Notes: generated by a model not told the origin, from the sequence alone. 64,000 bases of DNA from Streptomyces coffeae (GCF_016741875.1 NZ_JAERRF010000006.1:1-64000); one strand, 5' to 3'. Positions 34,071-44,166 are shown, counted from the stretch's first letter. Numbers and translations: made by a program.

Positions 34071-34334
34071 ATGGCCATCGAACCCGATCCACATCTGAGC
34101 ATGGTGCGCGAGGTCACCCCGCGCACCCCCGAAGGATGCGAGGAATGCCTGCGCATGGGCTCCCCCTGGGTCCATCTGCGGCTCTGCCTCACCTGCGGAC
34201 ACGTCGGCTGCTGCGACTCCTCACCGCTGAAACACGCCCGCGCGCACGCCTACGCCGAACAGCACCCCATCGTGGAGCCCATGGAGCCGGGGGAGGAGTG
34301 GCGATGGTGCTACGCCCATGAGGCTCTGGCCTGA
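34071..34334 (+). CDS. UBP-type zinc finger protein
   Basis: 87 residues with the zf-UBP pattern: GCEECLRMG, LRLCLTCGHVGCCDSS, KHARAHAYAEQHPIVEPM, giving the cysteine and histidine ligands of the fold. Bacterial members are common in stress-protein islands next to thioredoxin and Hsp20 genes; their ligand is unknown. It follows trx by 7 bases. Confidence 0.85.
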   Translation: MAIEPDPHLSMVREVTPRTPEGCEECLRMGSPWVHLRLCLTCGHVGCCDSSPLKHARAHAYAEQHPIVEPMEPGEEWRWCYAHEALA

Positions 34335-34424
34335 TGACATCCAAGCTCCGCCCGGCCGGACCGCCGAGCCGGACGGCGATCGCACACATCCGCTCATGAG
34401 TGGCACAACCGGAGGTGATGGACG

Positions 34425-34922
34425 ATGAGCATGCCGGTGAGACGACAGCGGGGCCAGGGAGCGATGGAACGCCCCCGGTGGACCCGGAATCCGCTGGCGG
34501 AATTCGACGATCTGCTCAGTCAGATGGGCGGGTTGCTCGAATCCACGGTCGGGAGCACAGCACCCGGCGCCGGACTGGTGGTATGGACGCCGTCCGCCGA
34601 TGTGACCGAGGCCGACGACGCGTACCACATCGAGCTCGAACTCCCCGGTGTCAGCCGCAGGGACGTCGACATCGAGGTCAGCGGCCAGGAAGTGGCCGTC
34701 ACCGGCGAGGTCGCGGAACGGGAGCGCAAGGGCGTGCTGCGCCGCAGTGGCCGCCGTACCGGTCGCTTCGAGTACCGGATGCTGCTCCCGGGCGAAGTGA
34801 ACACCGAAGGCGTCAAAGCCACCATGTCCGAGGGGGTCCTGACGATCACCGTCCCCAAGGCGGAGACCGCCAAGCCCCGCCATATCGAGATCACCGAGAG
34901 AGCCGAGGGCGGTCGCGGCTGA
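34425..34922 (+). CDS. Hsp20 small heat-shock protein
   Basis: 165 residues. The alpha-crystallin domain spans about 45-150: PSADVTEADDAYHIELELPGV, EVSGQEVAVTGEV, GRFEYRMLLPGEV, GVKATMSEGVLTITVPK, then a short C-terminal tail HIEITERAEGG. It is complete for the class and should still hold unfolded proteins without ATP. It lies in the chaperone island 90 bases after the zinc-finger gene; the gap shows no distinct operator. Confidence 0.9.
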   Translation: MSMPVRRQRGQGAMERPRWTRNPLAEFDDLLSQMGGLLESTVGSTAPGAGLVVWTPSADVTEADDAYHIELELPGVSRRDVDIEVSGQEVAVTGEVAERERKGVLRRSGRRTGRFEYRMLLPGEVNTEGVKATMSEGVLTITVPKAETAKPRHIEITERAEGGRG

Positions 34923-34997
34923 CCCCGCGGGCCCGGGCTCTCTCCCCGCGGTGGCCCGCCACGTCCGGGCCGCCGCGGGGCACGGAAGGACCCCACG

Positions 34998-35426
34998 ATG
35001 GTTGCGACAGGCTTTGCCTCATTCGACACCACGGTCGACAAGTCCAATCGGCTCCTGCGGGAGATCGAGGACGCCTACGGCTGGCCCAAGGAGCGCCGGA
35101 AGCAGTCGTACGCCGCCCTCCGGTCCGTACTGCACCACCTGCGGGACCGGCTACCGGTGGACGAGGCCGTCCAGTTCGGCGCACAGCTCCCCACCCTGCT
35201 GCGGGGTGTCTACTACGACGGCTGGAAGCCGGCGGAGACCCCGGTGAAGATGAACGGCGAGGAATTCCTCAGCCGGGTCCGGGAGGACTTTCCGTACGCC
35301 ATCCACGGTGACACCGAGCAATTGGTGCGCACCGTGCTCCAGGCGCTGCAACGACATGTCAGCGAGGGCGAATGGCAGGACCTCAAGGCGCGGCTGCCCG
35401 CCTCACTGGCGTCCCTCATCCCGTAA
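34998..35426 (+). CDS. DUF2267 domain protein
   Basis: 142 residues with the DUF2267 pattern: FDTTVDKSNRLLREIEDAYG, ALRSVLHHLRDRLPVDEAVQF, GAQLPTLLRGVYYDGW, FPYAIHGDTEQLVRTVLQAL and LPASLASLIP. All-helical, unknown function, usually encoded with Hsp20 and other stress genes as here. Ribosome site GGAAGGACC before ATG 34998. Confidence 0.85.
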   Translation: MVATGFASFDTTVDKSNRLLREIEDAYGWPKERRKQSYAALRSVLHHLRDRLPVDEAVQFGAQLPTLLRGVYYDGWKPAETPVKMNGEEFLSRVREDFPYAIHGDTEQLVRTVLQALQRHVSEGEWQDLKARLPASLASLIP

Positions 35427-35483
35427 CGGGCTTGTGCGCCGGCACTCACCGCCGTCTCCGCGACGATCTTTGCGGACGCGGTG

Positions 35484-36149
35484 TCAGATGATGCCGCGGA
35501 TGGCCGCTTCGAAACCTTCCACATGGCCGGCGGCGAGGGCGGCGGCTTTCTGCGGGTCGCCGTCGATGACGGCCCGCAGCAGCGGTCCGTGCTCGCGCAC
35601 ATGCCCGGCCAGCCCTGGCAGCCGGTCGATGAACAGGCACCAGATGCGGGTGGCCAGGTTGTCGTAGCGGATCAGGGTGTCCTGGAGATACGGGTTGTAG
35701 GTGGTGGCGTACAGGGCTCGGTGCACGGCCATGTCCAGCCGGATCAGATCCGCGCCGCCCCCTGCGCCGGCCTGGCTCTCGCTGTCCAGCCGGGTCAGCA
35801 GTTCGCCGAGCCCGGCGCGGTCGCGCTCGGTGGCGCGCTCGGCCGCGAGGGAGGCGGCGAGCGGTTCGAGCTGCTGGCGGACCTCGGAGATATGGCCGAG
35901 ATCGGCGATCTGGACCTCGGTGGCGAAGGTGCCGCGGCGGGGGTAGGCGACGATCAGCCGCTCGGTCTCCAGCCGCTTGAGCGCCTCGCGCACCGGAGTG
36001 CGGCCGAAGCCGAGCTCGGCGGCGATCCGCTCATCGTTGACGGGTTCGCCGGGGCGGATGCCCAAGGTCACCAGACGCTCCGAAATCGCCTGGTAGGCAC
36101 GGTCGGCCAGGGTCTGGTCGCCCTGGCCCGCGACGGCTGAAGAAGTCAC
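35484..36149 (-). CDS. GntR-family regulator (FadR type), probable control of the glyA-sox operon
   Basis: 221 residues. Winged helix: [34 protein letters not shown], then an FCD-type helical ligand domain with [17 protein letters not shown] and [12 protein letters not shown]. It is divergent from the serine hydroxymethyltransferase/sarcosine oxidase operon, and a perfect palindrome lies in the 102-base gap. Probable repressor with sarcosine, glycine or a related compound as effector; the effector is inferred only. Confidence 0.85.
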   Translation of the reverse strand: MTSSAVAGQGDQTLADRAYQAISERLVTLGIRPGEPVNDERIAAELGFGRTPVREALKRLETERLIVAYPRRGTFATEVQIADLGHISEVRQQLEPLAASLAAERATERDRAGLGELLTRLDSESQAGAGGGADLIRLDMAVHRALYATTYNPYLQDTLIRYDNLATRIWCLFIDRLPGLAGHVREHGPLLRAVIDGDPQKAAALAAGHVEGFEAAIRGII

Positions 36150-36205
36150 CCGGATCCCTCCCTTGACGCGCCCGGAAGCGCACTCCTACTGTACCTCAAC
36201 AGCCA

Positions 36206-36219
36206 ACTGATATATCAGT
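36206..36219. promoter_or_regulatory. Palindromic operator of the glyA-sox operon
   Basis: ACTGATATATCAGT is a perfect 14-base palindrome, 32 bases before glyA and 56 bases from the gntR start, well placed to control both. It is AT-rich relative to its surroundings, as GntR-family sites often are. Confidence 0.65.
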
Positions 36220-36251
36220 CGCGTTTCTCGTCGGTCCCCAAGGGAGTGCTT

Positions 36252-37586
36252 ATGACTGCCGCCATCCCCGACCAGCGAGCGGCTCGCTCCGCAGTGCTCT
36301 CCGAGCAGCTCCACGCCGCCGACCCCGAGGTCTCCGCGGCGATCGGGGCGGAGCTGGCCCGTCAGCGCGGGACCCTGGAGATGATCGCCAGCGAGAACTT
36401 CGCCCCGCTCGCGGTCATGCAGGCGCAGGGCTCGGTGCTGACCAACAAGTACGCCGAGGGCTACCCCGGCCGCCGCTACTACGGCGGCTGTGAGCATGTG
36501 GACGTCATCGAGCGGCTCGCGATCGACCGGGTGAAGGGGCTGTTCGGCGCCGAGGCGGCCAATGTGCAGCCGCACTCCGGCGCCCAGGCCAACGCCGCCG
36601 CCATGGCGGCGCTGCTGGAGCCCGGCGACACCATCCTGGGACTCGACCTGGCGCACGGCGGCCATCTCACCCACGGGATGCGGATCAACTTCTCCGGGCG
36701 GCTGTACACGGTGGCCGCGTACCAGGTCCGTGAGGACGACCACCGCATCGACATGGAGCGGGTCCGCGATCTGGCCCGGGAACACCGGCCGAAGCTGATC
36801 GTGGCCGGATGGTCCGCGTATCCGCGCCAGCTGGACTTCGCCGCCTTCCGCGCCATCGCCGATGAGGTCGGCGCCTACCTGATGGTGGACATGGCCCACT
36901 TCGCGGGCCTGGTGGCGGCCGGGCTGCACCCCTCGCCGGTCCCGCATTCCCATGTGGTCACCACCACGACCCACAAGACCCTCGGCGGCCCCCGCGGCGG
37001 AGTGATCCTCTCCACGCAGGAGCTGGCGAAGAAGATCAACTCGGCGGTCTTCCCCGGTCAGCAGGGCGGCCCGCTGGAGCATGTCATCGCGGCCAAGGCG
37101 GTCGCGTTCGGCATGGCCGCCCGGCCCGAGTTCGCCGAACGCCAGCGGCGCACCCTCGAGGGCGCCTCGATCCTCGCCGCGCGACTGCTGGCCGAGGACA
37201 GCAGGGACGCCGGGGTGAGCGTGCTGACCGGCGGTACGGATGTGCATCTGGTCCTGGTGGACCTGCGCCACTCCGAGCTGGACGGGCAGCAGGCCGAGGA
37301 CCGGCTGCACCAGGTGGGCATCACCGTCAACCGCAACGCCGTGCCCTTCGACCCCCGCCCTCCGATGGTCAGTTCGGGCGTCCGGATCGGTACCCCCGCG
37401 CTCGCCGCGCGCGGCTTCGGCGCGGAGGAGTTCCACGAGGTGGCGGACATCATCGCCACGGCCTTCCTGCCCGGCTTCGACGACCAGGTGTCCGCCGCGC
37501 TGCGCAAGCGGGTCCAGGTCCTCGCCGACCGCTTCCCCCTCTACCCCGCCCAGGAGCTCCAGCCCGCCCAGGAGGCCGACGCGTGA
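36252..37586 (+). CDS. glyA: Serine hydroxymethyltransferase
   Basis: 444 residues from ATG 36252, with AAGGGAG just upstream. PLP enzyme interconverting serine and glycine with tetrahydrofolate one-carbon transfer. Seen: [46 protein letters not shown], and the lysine site [16 protein letters not shown]. This is likely a second, catabolic copy. In the sox operon it can combine glycine with the methylene-THF made by sarcosine oxidase. Confidence 0.95.
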   Translation: MTAAIPDQRAARSAVLSEQLHAADPEVSAAIGAELARQRGTLEMIASENFAPLAVMQAQGSVLTNKYAEGYPGRRYYGGCEHVDVIERLAIDRVKGLFGAEAANVQPHSGAQANAAAMAALLEPGDTILGLDLAHGGHLTHGMRINFSGRLYTVAAYQVREDDHRIDMERVRDLAREHRPKLIVAGWSAYPRQLDFAAFRAIADEVGAYLMVDMAHFAGLVAAGLHPSPVPHSHVVTTTTHKTLGGPRGGVILSTQELAKKINSAVFPGQQGGPLEHVIAAKAVAFGMAARPEFAERQRRTLEGASILAARLLAEDSRDAGVSVLTGGTDVHLVLVDLRHSELDGQQAEDRLHQVGITVNRNAVPFDPRPPMVSSGVRIGTPALAARGFGAEEFHEVADIIATAFLPGFDDQVSAALRKRVQVLADRFPLYPAQELQPAQEADA

Positions 37587-38830
37587 TGCATGCCGCGAAC
37601 ACCCCGTCCACCCCCGGGGACGTCCTCCCCGACCACCCCGACTTCCTGTGGCGCAACCCCGACCCCAAGCCCTCCTACGACGTGGTGGTCGTCGGAGGCG
37701 GCGGACATGGTCTGGCCACCGCCTACTACCTGGCGAAGAACCACGGCATCACCAATATCGCCGTGCTGGAGAAGGGCTGGCTGGCCGGTGGCAACATGGC
37801 CCGCAACACCACCATCATCCGCTCCAACTACCTGTGGGACGAGAGCTCCGGCATCTACGAGCACTCCCTGAAGCTGTGGGAGACCCTGGAGGAGGACCTC
37901 GACTACCCCATCCTGTTCAGCCAGCGCGGGGTGCTCAACCTCGCGCACAGCCTCCAGGACGTCCGCGACAGCAAGCGCCGGGTGTATGCCAACCAGCTCA
38001 ACGGTATCGACGCCGAGTGGCTGGAGCCCGGCGAGGTGGCCAAGGTCTGCCCCATCGTCAACGTCTCCTCCGACATCCGCTACCCGGTGCACGGCGCCAC
38101 CTACCAGCCGCGCGCGGGCATCGCCAAACACGACTACGTGGCCTGGGGGTTCGCCCGCCGCGCCAATGACCTGGGCATCGATCTGATCCAGGACTGCGAG
38201 GTCACCGGCATCGACATCAGCGACGGCCGGGTGACGGGGGTGCGCACCACCCGCGGCCGGATCGCCGCCGGAAAGGTGGCGCTCGCCGCCGCCGGACACT
38301 CCTCCGTGCTGGCCGCGATGGCCGGGCTGCGGCTGCCGTTGCAGAGCCATCCGCTCCAAGCCCTGGTCTCCGAACTCCTGGAGCCGGTGCACCCCACGGT
38401 CGTGATGTCCAACGCGGTGCACGTCTACGTCTCCCAGGCGCACAAGGGCGAACTCGTCATGGGCGCGGGCATCGACGCCTACAACGGCTACGGACAGCGC
38501 GGCGCCTTCCACATCATCGAGCGTCAGATGGCTGCGGCCCTCGAGCTCTTCCCGGTGTTCGCCCGCGCCCACATGCTGCGCACCTGGGCCGGGATCGTCG
38601 ATGTCACCCCGGACGCCTCACCCATCGTCGGACTGACCCCGGTCCGGGATCTCTATCTCAACTGCGGCTGGGGCACCGGCGGTTTCAAGGCCACTCCGGC
38701 GGTCGGCTGGTGCTTCGCCCACACCGTCGCCACTGGTGAACCCCACCCCTACAACGCGCCCTTCACCCTGTCCCGGTTCACCACCGGCGCACTGATCGAC
38801 GAACACGGCGCCGCCGCCGTCGCCCACTGA
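37586..38830 (+). CDS. soxB: Sarcosine oxidase beta subunit
   Basis: 414 residues; the ATG overlaps the glyA stop (TGATG; GTG 37583 is a longer option). FAD motif [22 protein letters not shown], then [21 protein letters not shown] with the flavin-attachment region, and [20 protein letters not shown] with [11 protein letters not shown] at the end. The beta subunit carries covalent FMN and oxidises sarcosine to glycine, releasing hydrogen peroxide and methylene-THF with the alpha, gamma and delta subunits encoded next. Confidence 0.95.
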   Translation: MHAANTPSTPGDVLPDHPDFLWRNPDPKPSYDVVVVGGGGHGLATAYYLAKNHGITNIAVLEKGWLAGGNMARNTTIIRSNYLWDESSGIYEHSLKLWETLEEDLDYPILFSQRGVLNLAHSLQDVRDSKRRVYANQLNGIDAEWLEPGEVAKVCPIVNVSSDIRYPVHGATYQPRAGIAKHDYVAWGFARRANDLGIDLIQDCEVTGIDISDGRVTGVRTTRGRIAAGKVALAAAGHSSVLAAMAGLRLPLQSHPLQALVSELLEPVHPTVVMSNAVHVYVSQAHKGELVMGAGIDAYNGYGQRGAFHIIERQMAAALELFPVFARAHMLRTWAGIVDVTPDASPIVGLTPVRDLYLNCGWGTGGFKATPAVGWCFAHTVATGEPHPYNAPFTLSRFTTGALIDEHGAAAVAH

Positions 38831-38854
38831 CGACCGCCGGAGCGAGGAGACCCC

Positions 38855-39199
38855 ATGCAGCTCATCGAGTGCCCCTGGTGCGGCGCACGCGAGGAAGCCG
38901 AGTTCCACTACGGCGGACAGGCGCATATCGCCCACCCCGAGGACCCGCACGCCCTGGACGACGAGCAGTGGGCCCAGTACGTGTTCTTCCGCGACAACCC
39001 CAAGGGGCCCTTCGCGGAGCGGTGGACACACGCCGCCGGATGCCGCCGCTGGTTCAACGCCGTGCGCGACACGGTCACCCATGAGTTCCTCGCGGTCTAC
39101 CGCGTCGGTGACCCGCTCCCGCCCGCCGTCCGCACCGTCCTCGCCACCCGCACCGTCCCCGGCGCACAACCGCGGCAGGGCCAGGAGGCCACCCCATGA
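38855..39199 (+). CDS. soxD: Sarcosine oxidase delta subunit
   Basis: 114 residues: IECPWCGAREEAEFHYGGQA, WAQYVFFRDNPKGPFAERW, HAAGCRRWFNAVRDTVTHEF. The CxxC plus later H/C residues form the zinc site of SoxD. The proline-rich tail runs into the soxA start (ATGA overlap). Confidence 0.95.
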   Translation: MQLIECPWCGAREEAEFHYGGQAHIAHPEDPHALDDEQWAQYVFFRDNPKGPFAERWTHAAGCRRWFNAVRDTVTHEFLAVYRVGDPLPPAVRTVLATRTVPGAQPRQGQEATP

Positions 39200-42057
39200 G
39201 CAATCCGTTCCGCACCGAGGACCACGGCCACATCGACCGCGGCACCACCCTCTCCTTCGTCTTCGACGGTGTGACGTACACCGGGCACCCGGGGGACACT
39301 CTCGCCTCGGCCCTGCTGGCCAACGGGGTGCACACGGTGGCCACCGGTATCAAGTACGGCCGGCCGCGCGGCATCATGGCCGCCGGTGTCGAGGAGCCCA
39401 ACGCGCTGGTGCAGATCGAGGCGCCGTTCCCCGAGCCCATGCTCACCGCCACCACCGTGGAGCTCTACGACGGGCTGGTCGCGCGGGGGCTGGGCGGCCA
39501 GGGCAGACTGAGCGACCAGCCGGACCCGGCCCGCTACGACACCATGCACGCCCCCTGCGACGTCCTGGTCGTGGGCGCCGGACCGGCCGGACTCTCGGCG
39601 GCGCTCACCGCCGCCCGCTCCGGTGCCCGGGTGGTCCTGGTGGATGAACTCCCCATGCCGGGCGGCTCGTTGCTCAGCGGTCGGCAGACACTCGACGGTG
39701 CGGCGGCGACCGCGTGGGCCACGGCCGTCACGGACGAGCTGGCCGCCTGCCCCGATGTGACGGTGCTCAGCCGCACCACCGCCTTCGGCCACTACGACGA
39801 CGGTCTGGTGCTCGCCCTGGAGAAGCGCACCGACCACCTCGGCGCCGCCGCGCCCGCCCATGTCTCACGGCAGCGGATCTGGCGGATCCGGGCCCGGCAG
39901 GTCGTCTATGCCACCGGGGCGTACGAGCGGCCCGTGGCCTTCGACAACAACGACCGCCCCGGCATCATGCTCGCCGGTTCGGCCCGTACCTACCTGGGCC
40001 GCTTCGGAGTGGTGGCCGGGCGGCGGGCCGTGGTGTTCACCACCAACGACTCCGCCTACCACGCCGTCCTCGACCTGGCCGACGCCGGTGTACGCATCGC
40101 CGCGGTCGTCGACGCGCGCGAGAGCGTGCCCGCCCGTCTGCTGGCCGCCTGCGCCGAACGCGGTATCGAGGTGCGTACCGGACATGTGGTGACCGGCACC
40201 AGCGGCATCGAACGGATCTCCCGCGCCCATGTCGCCCGCTTCGGCCATGACGGGCTCGGCGAACGCCAGGGCGTCGACTGCGACCTGCTGCTGGTGTCCG
40301 GCGGCTGGAACCCGGCGGTTGCCCTGTTCAGCCAGGCCGGCGGCGCGTTGGCCTACGACCCGGAGGCAGGTGCGTTCGTCCCCGCGGGCGCGCTGCCGAC
40401 CGTGCGTACGGCCGGAGCGGCCCGGGGCACCACCAGCCTCGCCGGATGTCTGGCCGACGGGGTGGACGCCGTCACCCAGGCGCTGTCGGCGCTGGATCGC
40501 TCCGTGACACCGGCCCCGTCTCCGGCGGCGGCCGCGGCACCGCCCGCCGCACCGGGCCGGGTGCTGTGGCGGGTGCCCAGTCCGCAGGACGGGCCCGACG
40601 GTTCCCACCAGTTCGTCGACCTCCAGCGCGACGCCCTGGTCACGGATGTGTTCCGGGCCACCGGCGCGGGGCTGCGGTCGGTGGAGCACGTCAAGCGCTA
40701 CACCACCATCGGCACCGCCCATGACCAGGGCCGCACCTCGGGCGTGCTGACCTCCGGCATCGTCGCCGAGGCGCTGGGCGTGGACATCGCCGAACTGGGC
40801 ACCACCCGCTTCCGGCCGCCCGCCGTGCCGGTGGCCTTCGCCGCCTTCGCCGGGCGCAACCGCGGCGAGCTGTTCGACCCCGTCCGCGTCACCGCGCTGC
40901 ACCCCTGGCATGTCGAGCACGGCGCGCTGTTCGAGGACGTCGGACAGTGGAAGCGCCCCTGGTACTACCCCCGCGAGGGCGAGACCATGGACGAGGCCGT
41001 GCTGCGCGAATGCCGGGCGGCGCGCGAGGGCGTCGCCATGATGGACGGCTCGACCCTCGGCAAGATCAACGTGCAGGGCCCGGACGCCGGTGTGCTGCTG
41101 GACCGGCTCTACACCAACCTGATGAGCACCCTGAAGCCCGGCCGGATCCGCTACGGCGTGATGTGCGGGGTCGACGGCATGGCCATGGACGACGGCACCG
41201 TGATCCGGGTCGCGGAGGAGGAGTTCTTCCTGACCACCACCACCGGCAACGCCGCCAGGGTGCTGGAGTGGATGGAGGAGTGGCTCCAGACCGAGTGGCC
41301 GGAACTGCGGGTGCACCTCACCTCCGTCACCGAGCACTGGGTGACCATCCCCCTGGTGGGACCCCGCTCCCGGGAGGTACTGGCGCTGGTCGCCCCCGAA
41401 CTCGACGTCAGCAACGACGCCTTCCCGTTCATGTCCTGGCGCGACACCACCGTGGCCGGTGCCGCGGCCCGGGTCTGCCGGATCAGCTTCTCCGGTGAAC
41501 TCGCCTACGAGATCAACGTACCCGCGTGGGACGGCATCGCGGTGTGGCGGGCCCTGTACGCGGCGGGCGCCCCGTTCGGCCTCACCACCTACGGCACCGA
41601 GACCATGCACGTGCTGCGCGCCGAGAAGGCGTATCCCATCATCGGTCAGGACACCGACGGCACCGTCACCCCGCAGGACCTCGGTATGTCCTGGGTGGTG
41701 TCCAAGAAGAAGGCCGACTTCGTGGGCAAGCGCTCCTTCGCCCGGCCGGAGAACCAGCGCGCCGACCGCAAGGAGCTGGTGGCGCTACTGCCCGCCGACG
41801 AGCGCAGGCTGCTGCCGGAGGGCGCCCAGATCATCGCCACCAGCACCGTCCCCGCGCCACCGGTGCCCATGCTCGGACATGTCACCTCCAGCTACCGCAG
41901 CGACGCCCTGGGAGGCACGTTCGCGCTGGCGCTCGTGCGGTCGGGGACCCGGCGGATCGGCGAAACCCTCTATGTGGCGCTGGACGGCGAGACCGTCCCG
42001 GTGACCGTGTCCGAGCCCGTGCTCTACGACAAGGAGGGAGCTCGCCGTGACGGTTGA
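39196..42057 (+). CDS. soxA: Sarcosine oxidase alpha subunit
   Basis: 953 residues, near full length. N-terminal Fer2-like region (TLSFVFDGVTYTGHPGDTLA, NGVHTVATGIKYGRPRG), an NAD/FAD-binding domain with VLVVGAGPAGLSAALTAARSG at about residue 120, RQVVYATGAYERP, and a C-terminal aminomethyltransferase (GcvT-like) half: GKINVQGPDAGVLLDRLYTN, ISFSGELAYEINVP, EKAYPIIGQDTDG. The last part receives the methyl-derived carbon on tetrahydrofolate. Overlaps soxG by 11 bases. Confidence 0.95.
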   Translation: MSNPFRTEDHGHIDRGTTLSFVFDGVTYTGHPGDTLASALLANGVHTVATGIKYGRPRGIMAAGVEEPNALVQIEAPFPEPMLTATTVELYDGLVARGLGGQGRLSDQPDPARYDTMHAPCDVLVVGAGPAGLSAALTAARSGARVVLVDELPMPGGSLLSGRQTLDGAAATAWATAVTDELAACPDVTVLSRTTAFGHYDDGLVLALEKRTDHLGAAAPAHVSRQRIWRIRARQVVYATGAYERPVAFDNNDRPGIMLAGSARTYLGRFGVVAGRRAVVFTTNDSAYHAVLDLADAGVRIAAVVDARESVPARLLAACAERGIEVRTGHVVTGTSGIERISRAHVARFGHDGLGERQGVDCDLLLVSGGWNPAVALFSQAGGALAYDPEAGAFVPAGALPTVRTAGAARGTTSLAGCLADGVDAVTQALSALDRSVTPAPSPAAAAAPPAAPGRVLWRVPSPQDGPDGSHQFVDLQRDALVTDVFRATGAGLRSVEHVKRYTTIGTAHDQGRTSGVLTSGIVAEALGVDIAELGTTRFRPPAVPVAFAAFAGRNRGELFDPVRVTALHPWHVEHGALFEDVGQWKRPWYYPREGETMDEAVLRECRAAREGVAMMDGSTLGKINVQGPDAGVLLDRLYTNLMSTLKPGRIRYGVMCGVDGMAMDDGTVIRVAEEEFFLTTTTGNAARVLEWMEEWLQTEWPELRVHLTSVTEHWVTIPLVGPRSREVLALVAPELDVSNDAFPFMSWRDTTVAGAAARVCRISFSGELAYEINVPAWDGIAVWRALYAAGAPFGLTTYGTETMHVLRAEKAYPIIGQDTDGTVTPQDLGMSWVVSKKKADFVGKRSFARPENQRADRKELVALLPADERRLLPEGAQIIATSTVPAPPVPMLGHVTSSYRSDALGGTFALALVRSGTRRIGETLYVALDGETVPVTVSEPVLYDKEGARRDG

Positions 42058-42637
42058 GACGCCCGTACGCTTCAGCCCGCTGGACGGATGGCAGAACACC
42101 TTCGAGCGGCTGCCCGAGGGGCTGGACATCAGGGAGATCCCCTTCCTGACACAGCTCTCCCTCCGGGTGGAGCCCGGCAGCCCGGCGGCCCGAGCCGTTG
42201 AGGACACCTTGGGAATCGCCCTCCCCGGCCCCTCCTGCGCGGATATGTCCGGGGAGGTGAAGGCCCTGTGGCTGGGGCCGGACGAATGGCTTCTGGTGGC
42301 GCCTCCGGACCGGAGCCAGGACCTGGCCGGGCGACTGCGCGCGGCGATCGGCGACGCGTTCGCCACCGTCACCGATGTCTCCGCCCAGCGCACCACCCTG
42401 TCCCTCACCGGACAGCTCACCCGTGAGGTGCTGGCCCGTGGCTGCGCCATCGACCTGGACCCGCGGGTGACCCCGGTCGGCTCCTGTGTGACCACCCTGC
42501 TGGCACAGGCCGGGGTGTCGCTCGTGGTCAGGGGAGTCGGGGCGTCCAGCGTCTGGCTGCTGGTCCGTTCGTCCTTCGCCTCCTACGTCGCCACCTGGCT
42601 CGTCGACGCCTGCACGGAATACCGGGGTGGCTCATGA
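42047..42637 (+). CDS. soxG: Sarcosine oxidase gamma subunit
   Basis: 196 residues: SPLDGWQNTFERL, LSLRVEPGS, GPDEWLLVAPPD, TDVSAQRTTLSLTG, VLARGCAIDLDP and RSSFASYVATWLVDAC, the usual SoxG pattern with a GcvT-like fold. It overlaps soxA and is coupled to purU by ATGA. Confidence 0.92.
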   Translation: MTVETPVRFSPLDGWQNTFERLPEGLDIREIPFLTQLSLRVEPGSPAARAVEDTLGIALPGPSCADMSGEVKALWLGPDEWLLVAPPDRSQDLAGRLRAAIGDAFATVTDVSAQRTTLSLTGQLTREVLARGCAIDLDPRVTPVGSCVTTLLAQAGVSLVVRGVGASSVWLLVRSSFASYVATWLVDACTEYRGGS

Positions 42638-43488
42638 CCGGCCGGTATCTGCTCACCCTCACCTGCTCCGAACGCCCCGGCGTCGTCCATGCCGTGACCT
42701 CGTTCCTGGTGCGGTACGGCTGCGACATCACCGAGCACCAGCAGTACGACGACACCGAGCACGGGAGTGTCTTTCTGCGCACCGCGTTCACCGCGCACGA
42801 CGCGGAGCTCACTCTCGACCGGCTGCACACGGCCTTCGCACCGGTGGCGGCGGCCTTCGGCATGGAATGGCAGCTGTGGGACGCCGGGGCCAGGCCCCGG
42901 GTGCTGGTGATGGTGTCCAAGTTCGACCACTGTCTGGCGGATCTGCTCTACCGCTGGCGCAGCGGCGCCCTGGACGCGGAGCTGGTGCTGGTGGTGTCCA
43001 ACCACCCCGACCTCGCCGGTACGGTGGAGGCCGCCGGTGTGCCGTACGCACACGTACCGGTCACCCCCGACACCAAGCCACGGGCCGAGGCCCGGCTGTT
43101 GGAGCTGATCGAGGAACACCGCGTCGATCTGGTGGTCCTCGCCCGCTATATGCAGGTGCTCTCGGACGATCTGTGCAAGCGGCTGGAGGGCCGCGCCATC
43201 AACATCCACCACTCCTTCCTGCCGAGTTTCGCCGGGGCCAAGCCCTACCACCAGGCGTACCGGCGCGGGGTGAAGTTCGTGGGCGCGACGGCCCACTACG
43301 TCACGGCCGACCTCGACGAAGGGCCGATCATCGAGCAGGAGGTGATCCGGGTGGACCACCGCGCCACCCCGGAGGACCTGGTCACCGTCGGCCGCGACGC
43401 CGAACGGCTGGCGCTGGCCCGCGCGGTCAACTGGCACTGCCAGGGGCGGGTGCTGCTGCACGGCAAGCGCACGGTGATCTTCAACTGA
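42634..43488 (+). CDS. purU: Formyltetrahydrofolate deformylase
   Basis: 284 residues. ACT domain at about 5-85 (LLTLTCSERPGVVHAVTSFL), then the formyl hydrolase/transferase domain with MVSKFDHCLADLLYRW, INIHHSFLPSFAGAKPYHQA and VGATAHYVTADLDEGPII. It hydrolyses 10-formyl-THF to formate and THF, recycling folate loaded by sarcosine oxidation. Last gene of the operon; a hairpin follows. Confidence 0.95.
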   Translation: MTGRYLLTLTCSERPGVVHAVTSFLVRYGCDITEHQQYDDTEHGSVFLRTAFTAHDAELTLDRLHTAFAPVAAAFGMEWQLWDAGARPRVLVMVSKFDHCLADLLYRWRSGALDAELVLVVSNHPDLAGTVEAAGVPYAHVPVTPDTKPRAEARLLELIEEHRVDLVVLARYMQVLSDDLCKRLEGRAINIHHSFLPSFAGAKPYHQAYRRGVKFVGATAHYVTADLDEGPIIEQEVIRVDHRATPEDLVTVGRDAERLALARAVNWHCQGRVLLHGKRTVIFN

Positions 43489-43493
43489 CCGTC

Positions 43494-43520
43494 GGCCACC
43501 GGACCGGAGGCGCGGTGGCC
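43494..43520. terminator. Bidirectional hairpin after purU
   Basis: GGCCACCG (43494-43501) pairs with CGGTGGCC (43513-43520) between the convergent purU and membrane-protein genes. Confidence 0.55.
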
Positions 43521-43524
43521 ACCG

Positions 43525-44166
43525 TCAGTCCAGGGTCAGCGCCCACTGGGCGGTGTCCCGGAAGTCGTCGCCCGGCGGCTGGACCTCGACGGTGACCGGC
43601 GTCGCCTTGGCACGGGCACGCACCCGCACCGGTACCCGCACACTCTCGTCCTCACCCAGCGACGGCCGGAGTCTGCGATTGGCCTCGTCGTCGTTGAGCC
43701 ACTCGACGTCGGTGCCGTCGTCGGGCCCGTCGTAGTCGTAGGGGACCCCGGCGCGAACGATCAGCGGAGTGTCGGAGCCGGCGATGTCGGACACATAGGC
43801 GTCCGATCCCGTGCCGATGGGGCGCAACGCCGAGTCCGTGCCGTTCTCGTAGGTGATGGTGAACGCGTAGACCCGACTGCCCGGCTCACGGACCGGTTCG
43901 CTGACGGTCACGCGCAGCCCGTCCTCGTACTCGGCCGTGGCACCGGGCCCCAGATCCTCCTGGCCGCCCTCCAACTGCCCGTATCCGTCCAGCCCCTTCT
44001 CCAGCTCGGAGAGGCCCACCATGCCCAGGAGTGCCAGACAGCCGAGCACGACCATCGCCACGGCGCACCCCGACGTCTTCTTAGAGGGGCCCTCGGCGTC
44101 CCTGCCACGGGCGGTGGCCGTGTCCTGGCCGGAGTCGGTGTGCTCAAGGGCGTCCTGGCTGCTCAT
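43525..44166 (-). CDS. Membrane-anchored protein with extracellular DUF4352-like domain
   Basis: 213 residues from ATG 44166. Cytosolic acidic N-terminus, one membrane segment (CAVAMVVLGCLALLGMVGL) at about 33-51, then an outside beta-rich domain with YEDGLRVTVSEPV, YAFTITYENGTDSALRPIG and RARAKATPVTVEVQPPG, the arrangement of DUF4352/telomeric-repeat-factor-like immunoglobulin folds. Function unknown. Confidence 0.7.
   Translation of the reverse strand: MSSQDALEHTDSGQDTATARGRDAEGPSKKTSGCAVAMVVLGCLALLGMVGLSELEKGLDGYGQLEGGQEDLGPGATAEYEDGLRVTVSEPVREPGSRVYAFTITYENGTDSALRPIGTGSDAYVSDIAGSDTPLIVRAGVPYDYDGPDDGTDVEWLNDDEANRRLRPSLGEDESVRVPVRVRARAKATPVTVEVQPPGDDFRDTAQWALTLD

Noticed and set aside
39865..41610. 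581-codon minus-strand frame within soxA
   Set aside because: It lies opposite a well-conserved sarcosine oxidase domain and has no motif of its own.
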